Shown piece by piece: positions 52,254 through 60,288 of a stretch of 64,000 nt of DNA (within the stretch, counting starts at the first letter, position 1; the number at the start of each line of letters is the position of its first letter). Below the pieces are notes generated by a model that had not been told where the DNA came from, searched no databases, and was given only the letters and a program-made list of their open reading frames with translations. This stretch comes from UBA5336 sp964412785. Lineage in GTDB: Bacteria > Pseudomonadota > Alphaproteobacteria > Caulobacterales > Hyphomonadaceae. The stretch lies in assembly GCA_964412785.1 (NCBI GenBank), contig CAYPQD010000010.1, positions 1 to 64,000 on the forward strand, written 5' to 3'. A program made the position numbers and the translations under genes.

Positions 52254-53300
52254 TCAGTTCCAGCCGGCGCGGTCAAACAGCCGCTGCGCGGTCGCCTGGG
52301 TCTCGCCCAGCTCGCCGAGGTCGAGGTCGCTGCGAGTGAATTCCGGCAGGGTGTCGAGGCCCGCCGGCAGGGTGACACCCTCCACGATCGGGAATTCCCG
52401 GGTCTCGCTGACCAGCATGGCCTGGCCCTCCTGCGACAGCAGGTATTCGATGAACCGGCGGGCGGCCTCCGGGCTGGGGGCATGGCGCGCCATCGCCGCG
52501 CCAGTGACGTTGACATGGACACCGCCATTCACTGCCGGAAAGGCGAGCGCCGTCTTCGCCGCCACCTCGCGCTGGGCCTGCGAGCTGCTGGTGGCGAGGC
52601 GCACCCAGTAATAATGATTGACGATGGCGATTGAGCAGAGTCCGGCAGCGACGGCCTCGATCTGGGCGGTATCGCCGCCCTGGGGATCGCGCGCCATGTT
52701 GGAGGCCAGCGATTCGGCCCAGCGTGCCGCCGCATCCACACCATCCCTCAGGATGATCTCGCCAAGAAGGGACAGGTTGTAGATGTTCGAGCTGGAGCGC
52801 ACGCAGATTTCGCCGTCAAAGCGCTCATCGGCGAGCGCCCCGAGAGTGGCGATGTCCTCGGCCGACACCGCCTGCGGATCATAGGCGACGACACGGGCGC
52901 GCAGGGCAAGGCCGGTCCAGTGGCCGTCGCCGTCACGGTAGCGTGCCGGAACCGTGTCTTCGACGCGCGCACTGGCGATCGGCTGGGTCAGGCCGGCCTC
53001 CTTGAAGCGCCACAACGCGCCGGCATCGGCCGTGATCAGGACGTCAGCCGGGCTGTTCTCGCCCTCGGCCCGGACCGTCTCCAGCAATTGGGCCGCATTC
53101 GCCTCGCGGACCCTGACGCTTATCCCGGTCTCTGCCTCGAAGGCGTCGTACAGCGCCCGGTCAGAGTCATAGTGGCGGGCAGAATAGACATTCACTTCCA
53201 GCGCCGGCGTGGCGGCGTCGGGGGTGCCGGCCGGCGGCTCGGCCGGGCCGGAGCAGGCCACCAGGACCAGCGACGCGGTGGTGACGATCAGTCGGCGCAT
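52254..53300 (-). CDS. fbpA: ABC transporter Fe(III)-binding lipoprotein
   Basis: 348-aa extracytoplasmic solute-binding protein of the FbpA/FutA class. Lipobox LVAC with Cys16, so it is membrane-tethered rather than free in the periplasm. The mature part begins LEVNVYSARHYDSDRALYDAF; the tandem tyrosines in IAIVNHYYWVRL are the iron-ligand pair of this class, and HYDSD supplies another. ATG 53300 follows AAGGGA. A Fur-like palindrome overlaps its putative -35 element, as expected for iron-responsive expression. Confidence 0.92.
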   Translation of the reverse strand: MRRLIVTTASLVLVACSGPAEPPAGTPDAATPALEVNVYSARHYDSDRALYDAFEAETGISVRVREANAAQLLETVRAEGENSPADVLITADAGALWRFKEAGLTQPIASARVEDTVPARYRDGDGHWTGLALRARVVAYDPQAVSAEDIATLGALADERFDGEICVRSSSNIYNLSLLGEIILRDGVDAAARWAESLASNMARDPQGGDTAQIEAVAAGLCSIAIVNHYYWVRLATSSSQAQREVAAKTALAFPAVNGGVHVNVTGAAMARHAPSPEAARRFIEYLLSQEGQAMLVSETREFPIVEGVTLPAGLDTLPEFTRSDLDLGELGETQATAQRLFDRAGWN

Positions 53301-53336
53301 GGATTTTCCCTTTTGCTGTTCCCCGCATTGAGGACG

Positions 53337-53365
53337 CTTGTAGGGCTCTTGCGAATGGATCGCAA
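53337..53365 (-). promoter_or_regulatory. Iron-uptake promoter with Fur-like operator
   Basis: On the minus strand, TTGCGA (53365-53360) and TACAAG (53342-53337) are 17 bases apart. The -35 lies inside the inverted repeat TTGCGA-N5-TCGCAA (53349-53365), which matches 12 of 15 bases of the alphaproteobacterial Fur/Mur box TGCAAATnATTTGCA as I remember it. Iron-loaded Fur would block polymerase. Operator identity is inferred. Confidence 0.5.
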
Positions 53366-53407
53366 CAGCCTGACTGCCGCAGGGCATTGTGTCGCCTGCC
53401 GAACCTG

Positions 53408-53421
53408 TGTGCACGTGCACA
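53408..53421. promoter_or_regulatory. 14-bp perfect palindrome in the divergent intergenic region
   Basis: TGTGCACGTGCACA at 53408-53421 is self-complementary over 14 bases, between fbpA and the divergent hypothetical gene at 53471. Such a site could bind a dimeric regulator. No known operator is matched with confidence. Confidence 0.3.
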
Positions 53422-53470
53422 AAATTGTCCGCATTCCGACGAATGGTCCCTTGCTTGCAGAGAAGCGCGA

Positions 53471-53773
53471 ATGCTAAGCAATGAAGAAGGTGAGCTGGGG
53501 ATTGGCATTATGAACGACATAATTGTGAATCTCGAGGTGCAAGACCCGCGCGATGAACGCGTCCTGCTGTCGGCGATCGACCTTTTCACCCGGTGGCGCG
53601 CCGAGACCTGTCTTGAGCCGTCTTCAGACGTCGACACCGATGCGCCGGAAATCATGGTCCGCACGGCGCATTCCGGCTGCGGGGCAGTGGAAAAGCAGGT
53701 GATATTCCAGGAACGGCGCTGGGCGGCGGCCTTCCTGAAGATATGGCGGGCGGAAAAGCGCCGCGCCGATTGA
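53471..53773 (+). CDS. Small hypothetical protein
   Basis: 100-aa protein that I do not recognise, with possible later start at 53510 (87 aa, MNDIIVNLEVQDPRDERV). The sequence is mixed alpha/beta, soluble, and has two cysteines (one in TAHSGCGAVEKQV). It ends with a basic helix FLKIWRAEKRRAD. AGAGAAG lies before 53471. Its neighbour thiO begins 82 bases downstream; no functional link is evident. Confidence 0.6.
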   Translation: MLSNEEGELGIGIMNDIIVNLEVQDPRDERVLLSAIDLFTRWRAETCLEPSSDVDTDAPEIMVRTAHSGCGAVEKQVIFQERRWAAAFLKIWRAEKRRAD

Positions 53774-53855
53774 GCCCGAAGCGGGCACCGCCTAGATCGG
53801 GCGGTATGGAGATTTCAAAGCACCAGGCCGGGACAGGCGCGCCGGGGGCGGGCCT

Positions 53856-54944
53856 TTGAAGGTGTGCATTGCCGGGGCAGGCCTCGTTGGCCTGACGCTG
53901 GCGCGCGCCCTGTTGCAGCGCGGCGCGGCGGTGGAGGTTTACGAGGCCGGCGCACCGGGCGGTGGCGCGAGCGGCGCAGCTGCCGGGATGCTCGGCGCGA
54001 CCCATGAGGCAGGCAATTGCGGATCAGCGGCACTCATCGCTCTTGGCTTTGACGCTGCGGCGGCGTGGCCGGGCTATGCCGGGATGCTTGAGCGCGAGAG
54101 CGGGATCGCGCTCCACTACCAGCCCGGCCCGACCCTCGCGCTGGCGCGCAGCGAGGCAGAGGCGGGCGCGCTTGAGCGGGTGCAGGGCTGCGGGCGGGCG
54201 GGGGTGCGGCCGGTGGACCCTCATTGTGTCATGCCAGGTGTCATGCCAGTGCCAAGTGAAGCCGTCCTGGCGGCGGCATGGATGCCGGCGGATGGCCAGG
54301 TAGAGCCGGCGGCCGTTGTCGCGGCGCTGCTCCTATCCGTCGAGGCGCTGGGCGGGCGCGTGCGGGCGGGCGAGGCACTGGACCCCGTGCGCGGTGGGTT
54401 TCCAAAGGGGGTCGAAGTGCTTGTCGATGCGCGCGGCTGGCAGGCTGCGGGCGCACGCCCGGTGAAGGGGGCGGCGCTGGCACTTCGGCCGGGGCCGGGG
54501 CTGCCATCTGAGCACTGTGTGCGGTTCGGGTCCCTCTATCTCGTGCCAAGGCGCGGCCGGGTGATTCTCGGCGCCAGTGTCGAGCCGGGGCTTTGCGACA
54601 CGCAACCTTCGGCGGGGGAATTGCTGGCGCTGGTGGAGGCGGCGGGCGCGCTGTTCCCGGCCGTGCACGAGGCGCAGGTGCTCGCGCGCTGGGCGGGGGT
54701 GCGGCCGGGCTCTCTGGTGGACGGGCCGGTGGCCGGCTGGATTGCGCCCGGGCGCTACCTCCTGACGGGACATCACAGGAATGGTGTGCTGCTGGCGCCG
54801 CTGACGGCGGAGGCGGCGGCGCGGCATATTCTGGAGGGCGCGGCGCTGCCGGAGGGGCTGGCTGATGCCGCGGTGCTGGACGGGCGGGCGGTGGCGCTTC
54901 ATATCTGGCGGGACGGAAGAGACGCCGGACCAGACCGGTCCTGA
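53856..54944 (+). CDS. thiO: FAD-dependent glycine oxidase ThiO
   Basis: 362-aa FAD-dependent amino-acid oxidase of the DAO fold. VCIAGAGLVGLTLARALL is the GxGxxG dinucleotide-binding start, and GHHRNGVLLAPLTAEAAARHIL is the C-terminal hallmark of ThiO, which oxidises glycine to the imine used by ThiG for the thiazole ring. It starts with TTG at 53856; GTG two codons later is an alternative. Separated from thiG by 7.5 kb of unrelated genes. It is 17 bases before an acyl-CoA dehydrogenase gene. Confidence 0.82.
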   Translation: MKVCIAGAGLVGLTLARALLQRGAAVEVYEAGAPGGGASGAAAGMLGATHEAGNCGSAALIALGFDAAAAWPGYAGMLERESGIALHYQPGPTLALARSEAEAGALERVQGCGRAGVRPVDPHCVMPGVMPVPSEAVLAAAWMPADGQVEPAAVVAALLLSVEALGGRVRAGEALDPVRGGFPKGVEVLVDARGWQAAGARPVKGAALALRPGPGLPSEHCVRFGSLYLVPRRGRVILGASVEPGLCDTQPSAGELLALVEAAGALFPAVHEAQVLARWAGVRPGSLVDGPVAGWIAPGRYLLTGHHRNGVLLAPLTAEAAARHILEGAALPEGLADAAVLDGRAVALHIWRDGRDAGPDRS

Positions 54945-54961
54945 CAGGAAGGACGCCCGCC

Positions 54962-56134
54962 ATGCATGCCATCGACGCCATCACCGAGGACCAGCAGGCG
55001 ATCCGCGATGCGGTGGCGCGCACCTGCGCCCGGTTCGACGATGCCTACTGGATGGAGACCGACGAGACGGGTCACTGGCCGGAGGCGTTCTGTGATGCCA
55101 TGGCGCAGGGCGGCTGGCTCGGCGTGGCGTTCCCGGAGGATTATGGCGGGGCCGGGCTGGGGCTGACGGAGGCCTCCATCGTCATGCAGACGGTGACACG
55201 CTCGGGCGCGGGCTATTCCGGGGCGTCGGCGATCCACCTCAATATCTTCGGGCCGAAACCGCTGGAGATGTTCGGCAATGCCGAGCAGAAGCGGGAGAAC
55301 CTGCCGAAGATCATCTCCGGCGAGGAAAAGATGTGCTTTGCCGTGACAGAGCCCAATTCCGGGCTCGACACAGCCAGCCTGCAGACCAAGGCGGAGCGGA
55401 CCAATTCCGGCTACATCATCAATGGCCGGAAGATCTGGACCACCGGAGCGCAGCGGGCCGACAAGATCCTGATCATTGCACGGACCACGCCGAGGGAAGA
55501 GGCCTCAAAGCCCTATCTCGGCCTGTCGCTGTTCTATACCGATTTCGACCGGGGCCGGATTGAGGCGCAACCCATCCCGAAAATGGGCCGAAAGGCCGTG
55601 GAGTCGAACACCCTCTTCATTGATGGATTGGAAGTGCCCCGGGAGCACCTGATCGGCGAGGAGGGCCACGGGTTCAAATACCTGATCCAGGGCCTGAACC
55701 CGGAGCGGGTGCTGTTCGCGGTGGAATCGATCGGACTTGGCTTTGCCGCCCTGGAGCGAGCGGCGCGCTATGCGCAGGAGCGGATCGTGTTCGGCCGACC
55801 GATCGGCCAGAACCAGGGCGTGGCCCATCCCCTGGCGAAATGCTGGGCGGAACTCTCCGCCGCCGAACTCCTCGCCTACAAGGCTGCGGCCCTGTTCGAC
55901 GCCGGCGAGGAATGCGGCGCTGAGGCGAACGCTGCAAAATATCTGGGGACGGAAGCCGGCTTCACGGCCTGTGAAGCCTCGGTGCTCGCCCATGGCGGCA
56001 TGGGCTACGCCAAGGAATACCAGGTGGAGCGCTGGTTCCGCGAGGCGATGCTGGCGCGGATCGCCCCGGTCAGCCGCGAGATGATCCTCAACTACATTTC
56101 AGAGCGGGTGCTCGGACTGCCGAAAAGCTACTGA
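54962..56134 (+). CDS. Acyl-CoA dehydrogenase
   Basis: 390-aa FAD-dependent acyl-CoA dehydrogenase. GVAFPEDYGGAGLGLTE, FAVTEPNSGLDTASLQTKA, INGRKIWTTGAQRADKILI and the C-terminal AHGGMGYAKEYQVERWFREA with REMILNYISERVLGLP match the medium/short-chain type. The catalytic Glu is expected in the C-terminal domain and cannot be assigned with certainty by eye. Not closely similar to the dehydrogenase at 5920; the two are distinct branches. Confidence 0.92.
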   Translation: MHAIDAITEDQQAIRDAVARTCARFDDAYWMETDETGHWPEAFCDAMAQGGWLGVAFPEDYGGAGLGLTEASIVMQTVTRSGAGYSGASAIHLNIFGPKPLEMFGNAEQKRENLPKIISGEEKMCFAVTEPNSGLDTASLQTKAERTNSGYIINGRKIWTTGAQRADKILIIARTTPREEASKPYLGLSLFYTDFDRGRIEAQPIPKMGRKAVESNTLFIDGLEVPREHLIGEEGHGFKYLIQGLNPERVLFAVESIGLGFAALERAARYAQERIVFGRPIGQNQGVAHPLAKCWAELSAAELLAYKAAALFDAGEECGAEANAAKYLGTEAGFTACEASVLAHGGMGYAKEYQVERWFREAMLARIAPVSREMILNYISERVLGLPKSY

Positions 56135-56194
56135 CGCGGCGCCGGGCCGCCTTCGGCCAAAATTTCAACGCATTCCCGCGGTGCTTTCGGGTGC

Positions 56195-57145
56195 ATGGGA
56201 CGCGGACCCGATCTTGCCGTCACGGCTTTCAGGCGCCTCCATGGCGATGCGCGCCACTGGCAGATCCTGGCGCTTTCGGGCCTGTTTATCCTGTCACTGA
56301 CGCAGTCGGATTTCGGGGCGACGCCGCTGGCGCTGGCCGCGGCGCTCTGCGGGACGCTGCTGGCGCAGCTGGCGGGCACGGCCGGTGTGAACGGCCTGCG
56401 CGCGCTGGCTGCACGGCAGGGTGATGCACCGGCCGCCGGGCTGCTGCTGCGGGATTTTGAGTGGAAGTCTGCAGCGATCACTGCGCTGTCGCTGTCGATC
56501 CTCCTGCGTGCGGCCGATCTCTGGGTCTGGCTTGTGGCCGGGCTGATTGCAGTCGGCGCCAAATTCCTGATCCGCTGCAACAGCAAGCATCTGTTCAACC
56601 CGGCCTGCATCGGCATTGTCAGCCTGAGCCTGCTTCTGGGGCCCGGCGCATGGGTGTCGCCCGGTCAGTGGGGGCAGGCCCCCCTGTTTGCCGCCCTTGC
56701 GGCCGGACTGGCCGCGCTGGTGCTCTCCTCGGCTCGGCGGCTCGACATCGCGCTTGGCTTTCTCGGCTTCTTTGCGGCCATCCTGATCGCCCGCGCGCTC
56801 TGGCTTGGCGACCCGCTGGCGATCCCGCTGCACAAGCTGCAGAATGGCGCGCTGCTGGTGTTTGCCTTCTTCATGATCACCGATCCGCGCTCGACGCCCG
56901 ACAGCCGGGCCGCCCGCCTGGTGTTTGCCTTCTGCGTGGCGCTGCTCGCCGCCTGGATGGGCTGGCAACACCATGTGCGCGCGCCGATGCTGTATGCGCT
57001 GGCACTGCTGGCCCCCCTGACCCCGCTGCTCGACCGGCTGCTGCCGGCGGAGCGTTTCCAATGGACATCCCAAGCAAGAAAGGGACGCTGCGATGACTTA
57101 CCCGAAATGGATCGCGGGCTTCATGCTCGCGCTCTTCGCCCTTAG
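56195..57145 (+). CDS. Orphan RnfD/NqrB-like integral membrane protein
   Basis: 316-aa protein with about nine hydrophobic segments, resembling the RnfD/NqrB/RsxD family of ion-pumping oxidoreductases: NSKHLFNPACIGIVSLSLLL, LLGPGAWVSPGQWG, and FFMITDPRSTPDSRAARLVFA (equivalent to the family's FFMATDPVTSP). The SGAT motif that carries covalent FMN in RnfD and NqrB is not seen, and no other rnf or nqr gene is nearby. The end overlaps the DUF2330 gene by 53 bases. A pairing of RnfD-like and DUF2330 proteins exists in other bacteria as I recall; role unknown. Confidence 0.8.
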   Translation: MGRGPDLAVTAFRRLHGDARHWQILALSGLFILSLTQSDFGATPLALAAALCGTLLAQLAGTAGVNGLRALAARQGDAPAAGLLLRDFEWKSAAITALSLSILLRAADLWVWLVAGLIAVGAKFLIRCNSKHLFNPACIGIVSLSLLLGPGAWVSPGQWGQAPLFAALAAGLAALVLSSARRLDIALGFLGFFAAILIARALWLGDPLAIPLHKLQNGALLVFAFFMITDPRSTPDSRAARLVFAFCVALLAAWMGWQHHVRAPMLYALALLAPLTPLLDRLLPAERFQWTSQARKGRCDDLPEMDRGLHARALRP

Positions 57146-58484
57146 CCTCGGCGCGCCGGCGCACGCCTTCTGCGGCTTTTATGTCGCCAAGGCCGACACC
57201 GACCTCTTCAACGACGCCTCGAAGGTGGCGCTGGTGCGCGATGGCGAGCGCACCGTCATAACCATGGCTTCGGACTATCGCGGTGCGCCAAGCGAGTTTG
57301 CCATGGTGATCCCGGTGGTTGAGGTGCCCCGGCGCGAGCAGATCAATGTCGCCAATCCGGGCCTGATGGAGCATCTGGATGCCTACACCGCGCCGCGGCT
57401 CGTGGAGTATTACGACGAGAACCCGTGCGAGATGGCGCGCTATCGCATGATGGACCAGACCGCAGGCATGGCCGGGGCGCCGGTTCCGGAGGCCGTCATG
57501 GAGAAGGCGGGCGATCTCGGCGTCACCATCGAGGCGGAATACGAGGTCGGCGAATATGACATCCTCATCCTCTCGGCGGAGGAAAGCGACGGCCTGATCA
57601 CCTGGCTCAACCAGAATGGCTATCGCATTCCAGATGGCGCCGAGGCGGTGGTTGGTGCCTATCTCAAGCGAGGGATGAAATTCTTCGTCGCCAGGGTGAA
57701 TCTGGAGCGCCATGACGGTGCGGCCTTCCTGCGTCCGATCCAGGTGGCGTATGAGGACGAGGACTTCATGCTGCCGATCCGGCTGGGCACCGTGAATGCG
57801 CAGGGCAAGCAGGAACTGTTCGTGTTCGCGCTGACCCGCGAGGGCCGGGTGGAAACCACCAATTACAAGACGGTGAAGCTGCCCTCCGACATGGACGTGC
57901 CGATCTACATCAAGGACGAGTTCGGCGACTTCTACCGGGACATGTTCACCCATCAGGTGGAGAAGACGGGCGGCAAGGCGGTGTTCCTTGAGTATGCCTG
58001 GGACATGGCCTGGTGTGACCCGTGCGCCGCCGACCCGCTGTCGCAGGGCGAGCTCAGGGAGCTTGGCGTGATGTGGCTTGACGAGGCGCGCGACCCGCGG
58101 CCCGACATGACCTTCCCGCCACGCCCGGCGCCGGTGGATGTGTTCGTGACCCGCCTGCACCTGCGCTATGATGCCCAGAGCTTTCCAGAGGACCTGGAAT
58201 TCCAGGTGACGGGCGACCGGTCAAATTACCAGGGCCGCTATGTCCTGCGCCACCCCTGGCGGGGCGATTACAACCAGTGCGACGAGGCGCGCGACTATGC
58301 CGACCGCCTGGTCGAGCGCTGGGATGCGGAAGCAAAGACACTGGCAAGGCTGACCGGCCGCGACCTTGACGATATCCGCGCGCGGATGGCCGAGGAGGGC
58401 TTCTCCAGGGCCGGCCTCAGCCTGCCCGATGATGATGAGGCACAAGACGATGCGTGGTGGCTGCGCCTGTGGCGGCGCGGCTGA
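57093..58484 (+). CDS. DUF2330 domain protein, exported
   Basis: 463-aa protein with a signal peptide (about 1-26, cleavage at AHAF) and the DUF2330 start CGFYVAKADTDLFNDASKVALVRDGERTV, followed by MASDYRGAPSEFAMVIPVV. Four more cysteines occur later (for example CDPCAAD), suggesting disulfides or metal binding outside the cytoplasm. AGGGACG precedes ATG 57093. It overlaps the RnfD-like gene by 53 bases, implying tight coupling. Function of the family is unknown. Confidence 0.9.
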   Translation: MTYPKWIAGFMLALFALSLGAPAHAFCGFYVAKADTDLFNDASKVALVRDGERTVITMASDYRGAPSEFAMVIPVVEVPRREQINVANPGLMEHLDAYTAPRLVEYYDENPCEMARYRMMDQTAGMAGAPVPEAVMEKAGDLGVTIEAEYEVGEYDILILSAEESDGLITWLNQNGYRIPDGAEAVVGAYLKRGMKFFVARVNLERHDGAAFLRPIQVAYEDEDFMLPIRLGTVNAQGKQELFVFALTREGRVETTNYKTVKLPSDMDVPIYIKDEFGDFYRDMFTHQVEKTGGKAVFLEYAWDMAWCDPCAADPLSQGELRELGVMWLDEARDPRPDMTFPPRPAPVDVFVTRLHLRYDAQSFPEDLEFQVTGDRSNYQGRYVLRHPWRGDYNQCDEARDYADRLVERWDAEAKTLARLTGRDLDDIRARMAEEGFSRAGLSLPDDDEAQDDAWWLRLWRRG

Positions 58485-58602
58485 AGCCGACGGGCACGCG
58501 CAGACGGGTTTGTGCTTCCTGGCGCGAGCGGCTATCACCATCGCTTCGCGCCGACCCTGTCCGGGCCGGTAAACCGGACCGACAAGAAGGACGGGGGAGG
58601 CG

Positions 58603-59238
58603 ATGCCGCGACCTGCTGGCGTCAGGAACAGGGATTTTGAGGAGAAGCGGGACGCGCTGCTGGACGCGCTGACCGATTTTGCGCTGAATGCGGACCTGAG
58701 GCGCCCGTCGCTGCGCCAGTTCGCGCTGTCGGTCGGGGCATCGGAGCCGACGCTTCGTCATTATTTCGGGGATCGCCGGGGGGTGGTGATGGCGATCCTT
58801 GAGAAGATTGGCGCGCGGGGGCAGCGCATCTGGAGCGTGGTGGCAACGCCGGCCCGCTCCGCGCGCGATGCGGTCTCGGAATACTACCGTGTTTCCGAAG
58901 CGGGGATGCGCCATGGCGGCTTCGTGCGCGCCCATGCCTTCGGCCTGATCGAGGGCCTGGCCGACGAGGAGATTGGCCGGGCTTATCTTGAGCACGTGCT
59001 GGAGCCGGCGCTGGACGCGATCTCGGTGAAACTCGGCCAGACGGCGGAGACGCTGACCGACCGGGGCGCGCGGCGGGCGGCGAGCCTGGCGCTGCTCTCG
59101 CCGCTGCTCGTGCTCAGCCTGCATCAGGACCTGCTGGGCGGGGAGACGTGCTGGCCGATCGACAGCGCCGAGGTGATTGCGAACCTGGAGGCCTGGCTCG
59201 GACGCGGACTGGCGGTGGAGGAGGTGCCCGGTGCTTAG
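58603..59238 (+). CDS. TetR/AcrR-family transcriptional regulator
   Basis: 211-aa TetR-type regulator. The DNA-binding HTH (about residues 15-65) has SLRQFALSVGASEPTLRHYFGDRRGVV; the rest is the ligand-binding helical domain. GGGGGAGG precedes ATG 58603. The stop overlaps the start of the next gene by 8 bases, so they are co-translated. Ligand and targets cannot be predicted. Confidence 0.9.
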   Translation: MPRPAGVRNRDFEEKRDALLDALTDFALNADLRRPSLRQFALSVGASEPTLRHYFGDRRGVVMAILEKIGARGQRIWSVVATPARSARDAVSEYYRVSEAGMRHGGFVRAHAFGLIEGLADEEIGRAYLEHVLEPALDAISVKLGQTAETLTDRGARRAASLALLSPLLVLSLHQDLLGGETCWPIDSAEVIANLEAWLGRGLAVEEVPGA

Positions 59239-59560
59239 ATCGGTGACCATTCCCTATCATGCGCTGGTGTTCGACGCGGTAAAGGGCGCGCGCCTTGACG
59301 GGCCGGCGCCGGCCGATCCGGAAGTGGTTGCTGCACTGCTCAGCCGGGTGATCCGGCAGGCAGCGGAGACCGATGCGGGCGCGCCGGTCCGGCCGGTCTC
59401 GGTGACCGTCGACATTGCGGGCGCGGCGGATGCAGCGGCGTCGCTGTCATTTGGCGCCACAATCGACCGGCGTACGCGCACGCTGGTGTTCGCCCATGGC
59501 AATGCCGTGGCGGGCGGGCAGACGGTGCTGACGGCAACGGCGGTGTACCGGACCGGGTGA
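59231..59560 (+). CDS. Small hotdog-like (PaaI-type thioesterase-like) protein
   Basis: 109-aa protein that starts with GTG inside the end of the TetR gene (8-base overlap). The C-terminal part, RRTRTLVFAHGNAVAGGQTVLTATAVYR, with RPVSVTVDIAGAADAA before it, follows the strand pattern of hotdog thioesterases (one half of the fold). The usual catalytic Asp/Asn-Gly helix is not clearly present, so it may be a ligand-binding or degenerate member. Inferred from pattern. Confidence 0.65.
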   Translation: MLRSVTIPYHALVFDAVKGARLDGPAPADPEVVAALLSRVIRQAAETDAGAPVRPVSVTVDIAGAADAAASLSFGATIDRRTRTLVFAHGNAVAGGQTVLTATAVYRTG

Positions 59561-59567
59561 TTGCCGG

Positions 59568-60254
59568 TCAGTCAGCCTTCAGGGCGTAGCCGGCGGAGCG
59601 GACGGTGCGGATCGGGTCCTCGCCGCCATGCTGTTTCAGCGCCTTGCGCAGGCGGCCCACATGCACGTCCACGGTGCGCGCCTCGACATAGACATCCGAA
59701 CCCCAGACCGAATCGAGGAGCTGCTCGCGGGAGAAAACCCGTCCCGGGTGCTGCATGAAATAGTCGAGCAGGCGGAATTCGGTGGGGCCGAGGTGGATGT
59801 GCTGGCCGGTGCGGGTGACGGTGTGGCCGGACCGGTCGATGGTGATGTCGCCGACCATCAGCTGGTCCTCGACAAGGCCGGGGCGGATGCGGCGCATGAC
59901 GGCGCGCAGGCGCGCCATCAGTTCGGTCGTGGAGAACGGCTTGGTGACATAGTCGTCAGCGCCGGTATCGAGCCCGCGGATGCGGTCATTCTCCTCCGCC
60001 CGCGCCGTCAGCATGATGATTGGCAGGTTCGCGGTCTCGACCCGGTTGCGCACGCGCCGGCAGACCTCGATCCCGGTCACCTTGGGCAGCATCCAGTCCA
60101 GCAGGAGGAGGTCGGGCGAGCGTTCCTCGATCATCATCATCGCCTCCTCTCCGTCACCGGCAAAGGCGGTCTCATAGCCTTCCCGTTCCAGATTGTATCG
60201 CAGCAGTTCAGAGACGGCGGCCTCGTCCTCGGCAACCAGCACATACGGCTTCAT
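59568..60254 (-). CDS. phoB: Phosphate regulon response regulator PhoB
   Basis: 228-aa OmpR-type response regulator activating the Pho regulon under phosphate limitation. Receiver domain with phospho-acceptor D53 in LLLLDWMLPKVTG and Lys in YVTKPFSTTEL, then winged helix with GPTEFRLLDYFMQHPGRVFSR and VDVHVGRLRKAL. ATG 60254 (MKPYVLVAEDE) is preferred to GTG 60275. It lies 34 bases after phoU. The sensor kinase phoR is not in this window, perhaps upstream of pstC. Confidence 0.96.
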   Translation of the reverse strand: MKPYVLVAEDEAAVSELLRYNLEREGYETAFAGDGEEAMMMIEERSPDLLLLDWMLPKVTGIEVCRRVRNRVETANLPIIMLTARAEENDRIRGLDTGADDYVTKPFSTTELMARLRAVMRRIRPGLVEDQLMVGDITIDRSGHTVTRTGQHIHLGPTEFRLLDYFMQHPGRVFSREQLLDSVWGSDVYVEARTVDVHVGRLRKALKQHGGEDPIRTVRSAGYALKAD

Positions 60255-60288
60255 CGGTTCGGTCCCCTGATTCACGCGGCGCCGACAC

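Noticed and set aside
50904..52634. 576-aa open frame on the plus strand
   Set aside because: Antisense to the iron permease and binding protein, very rich in Gly, Arg, Glu, Ala; no recognisable family.
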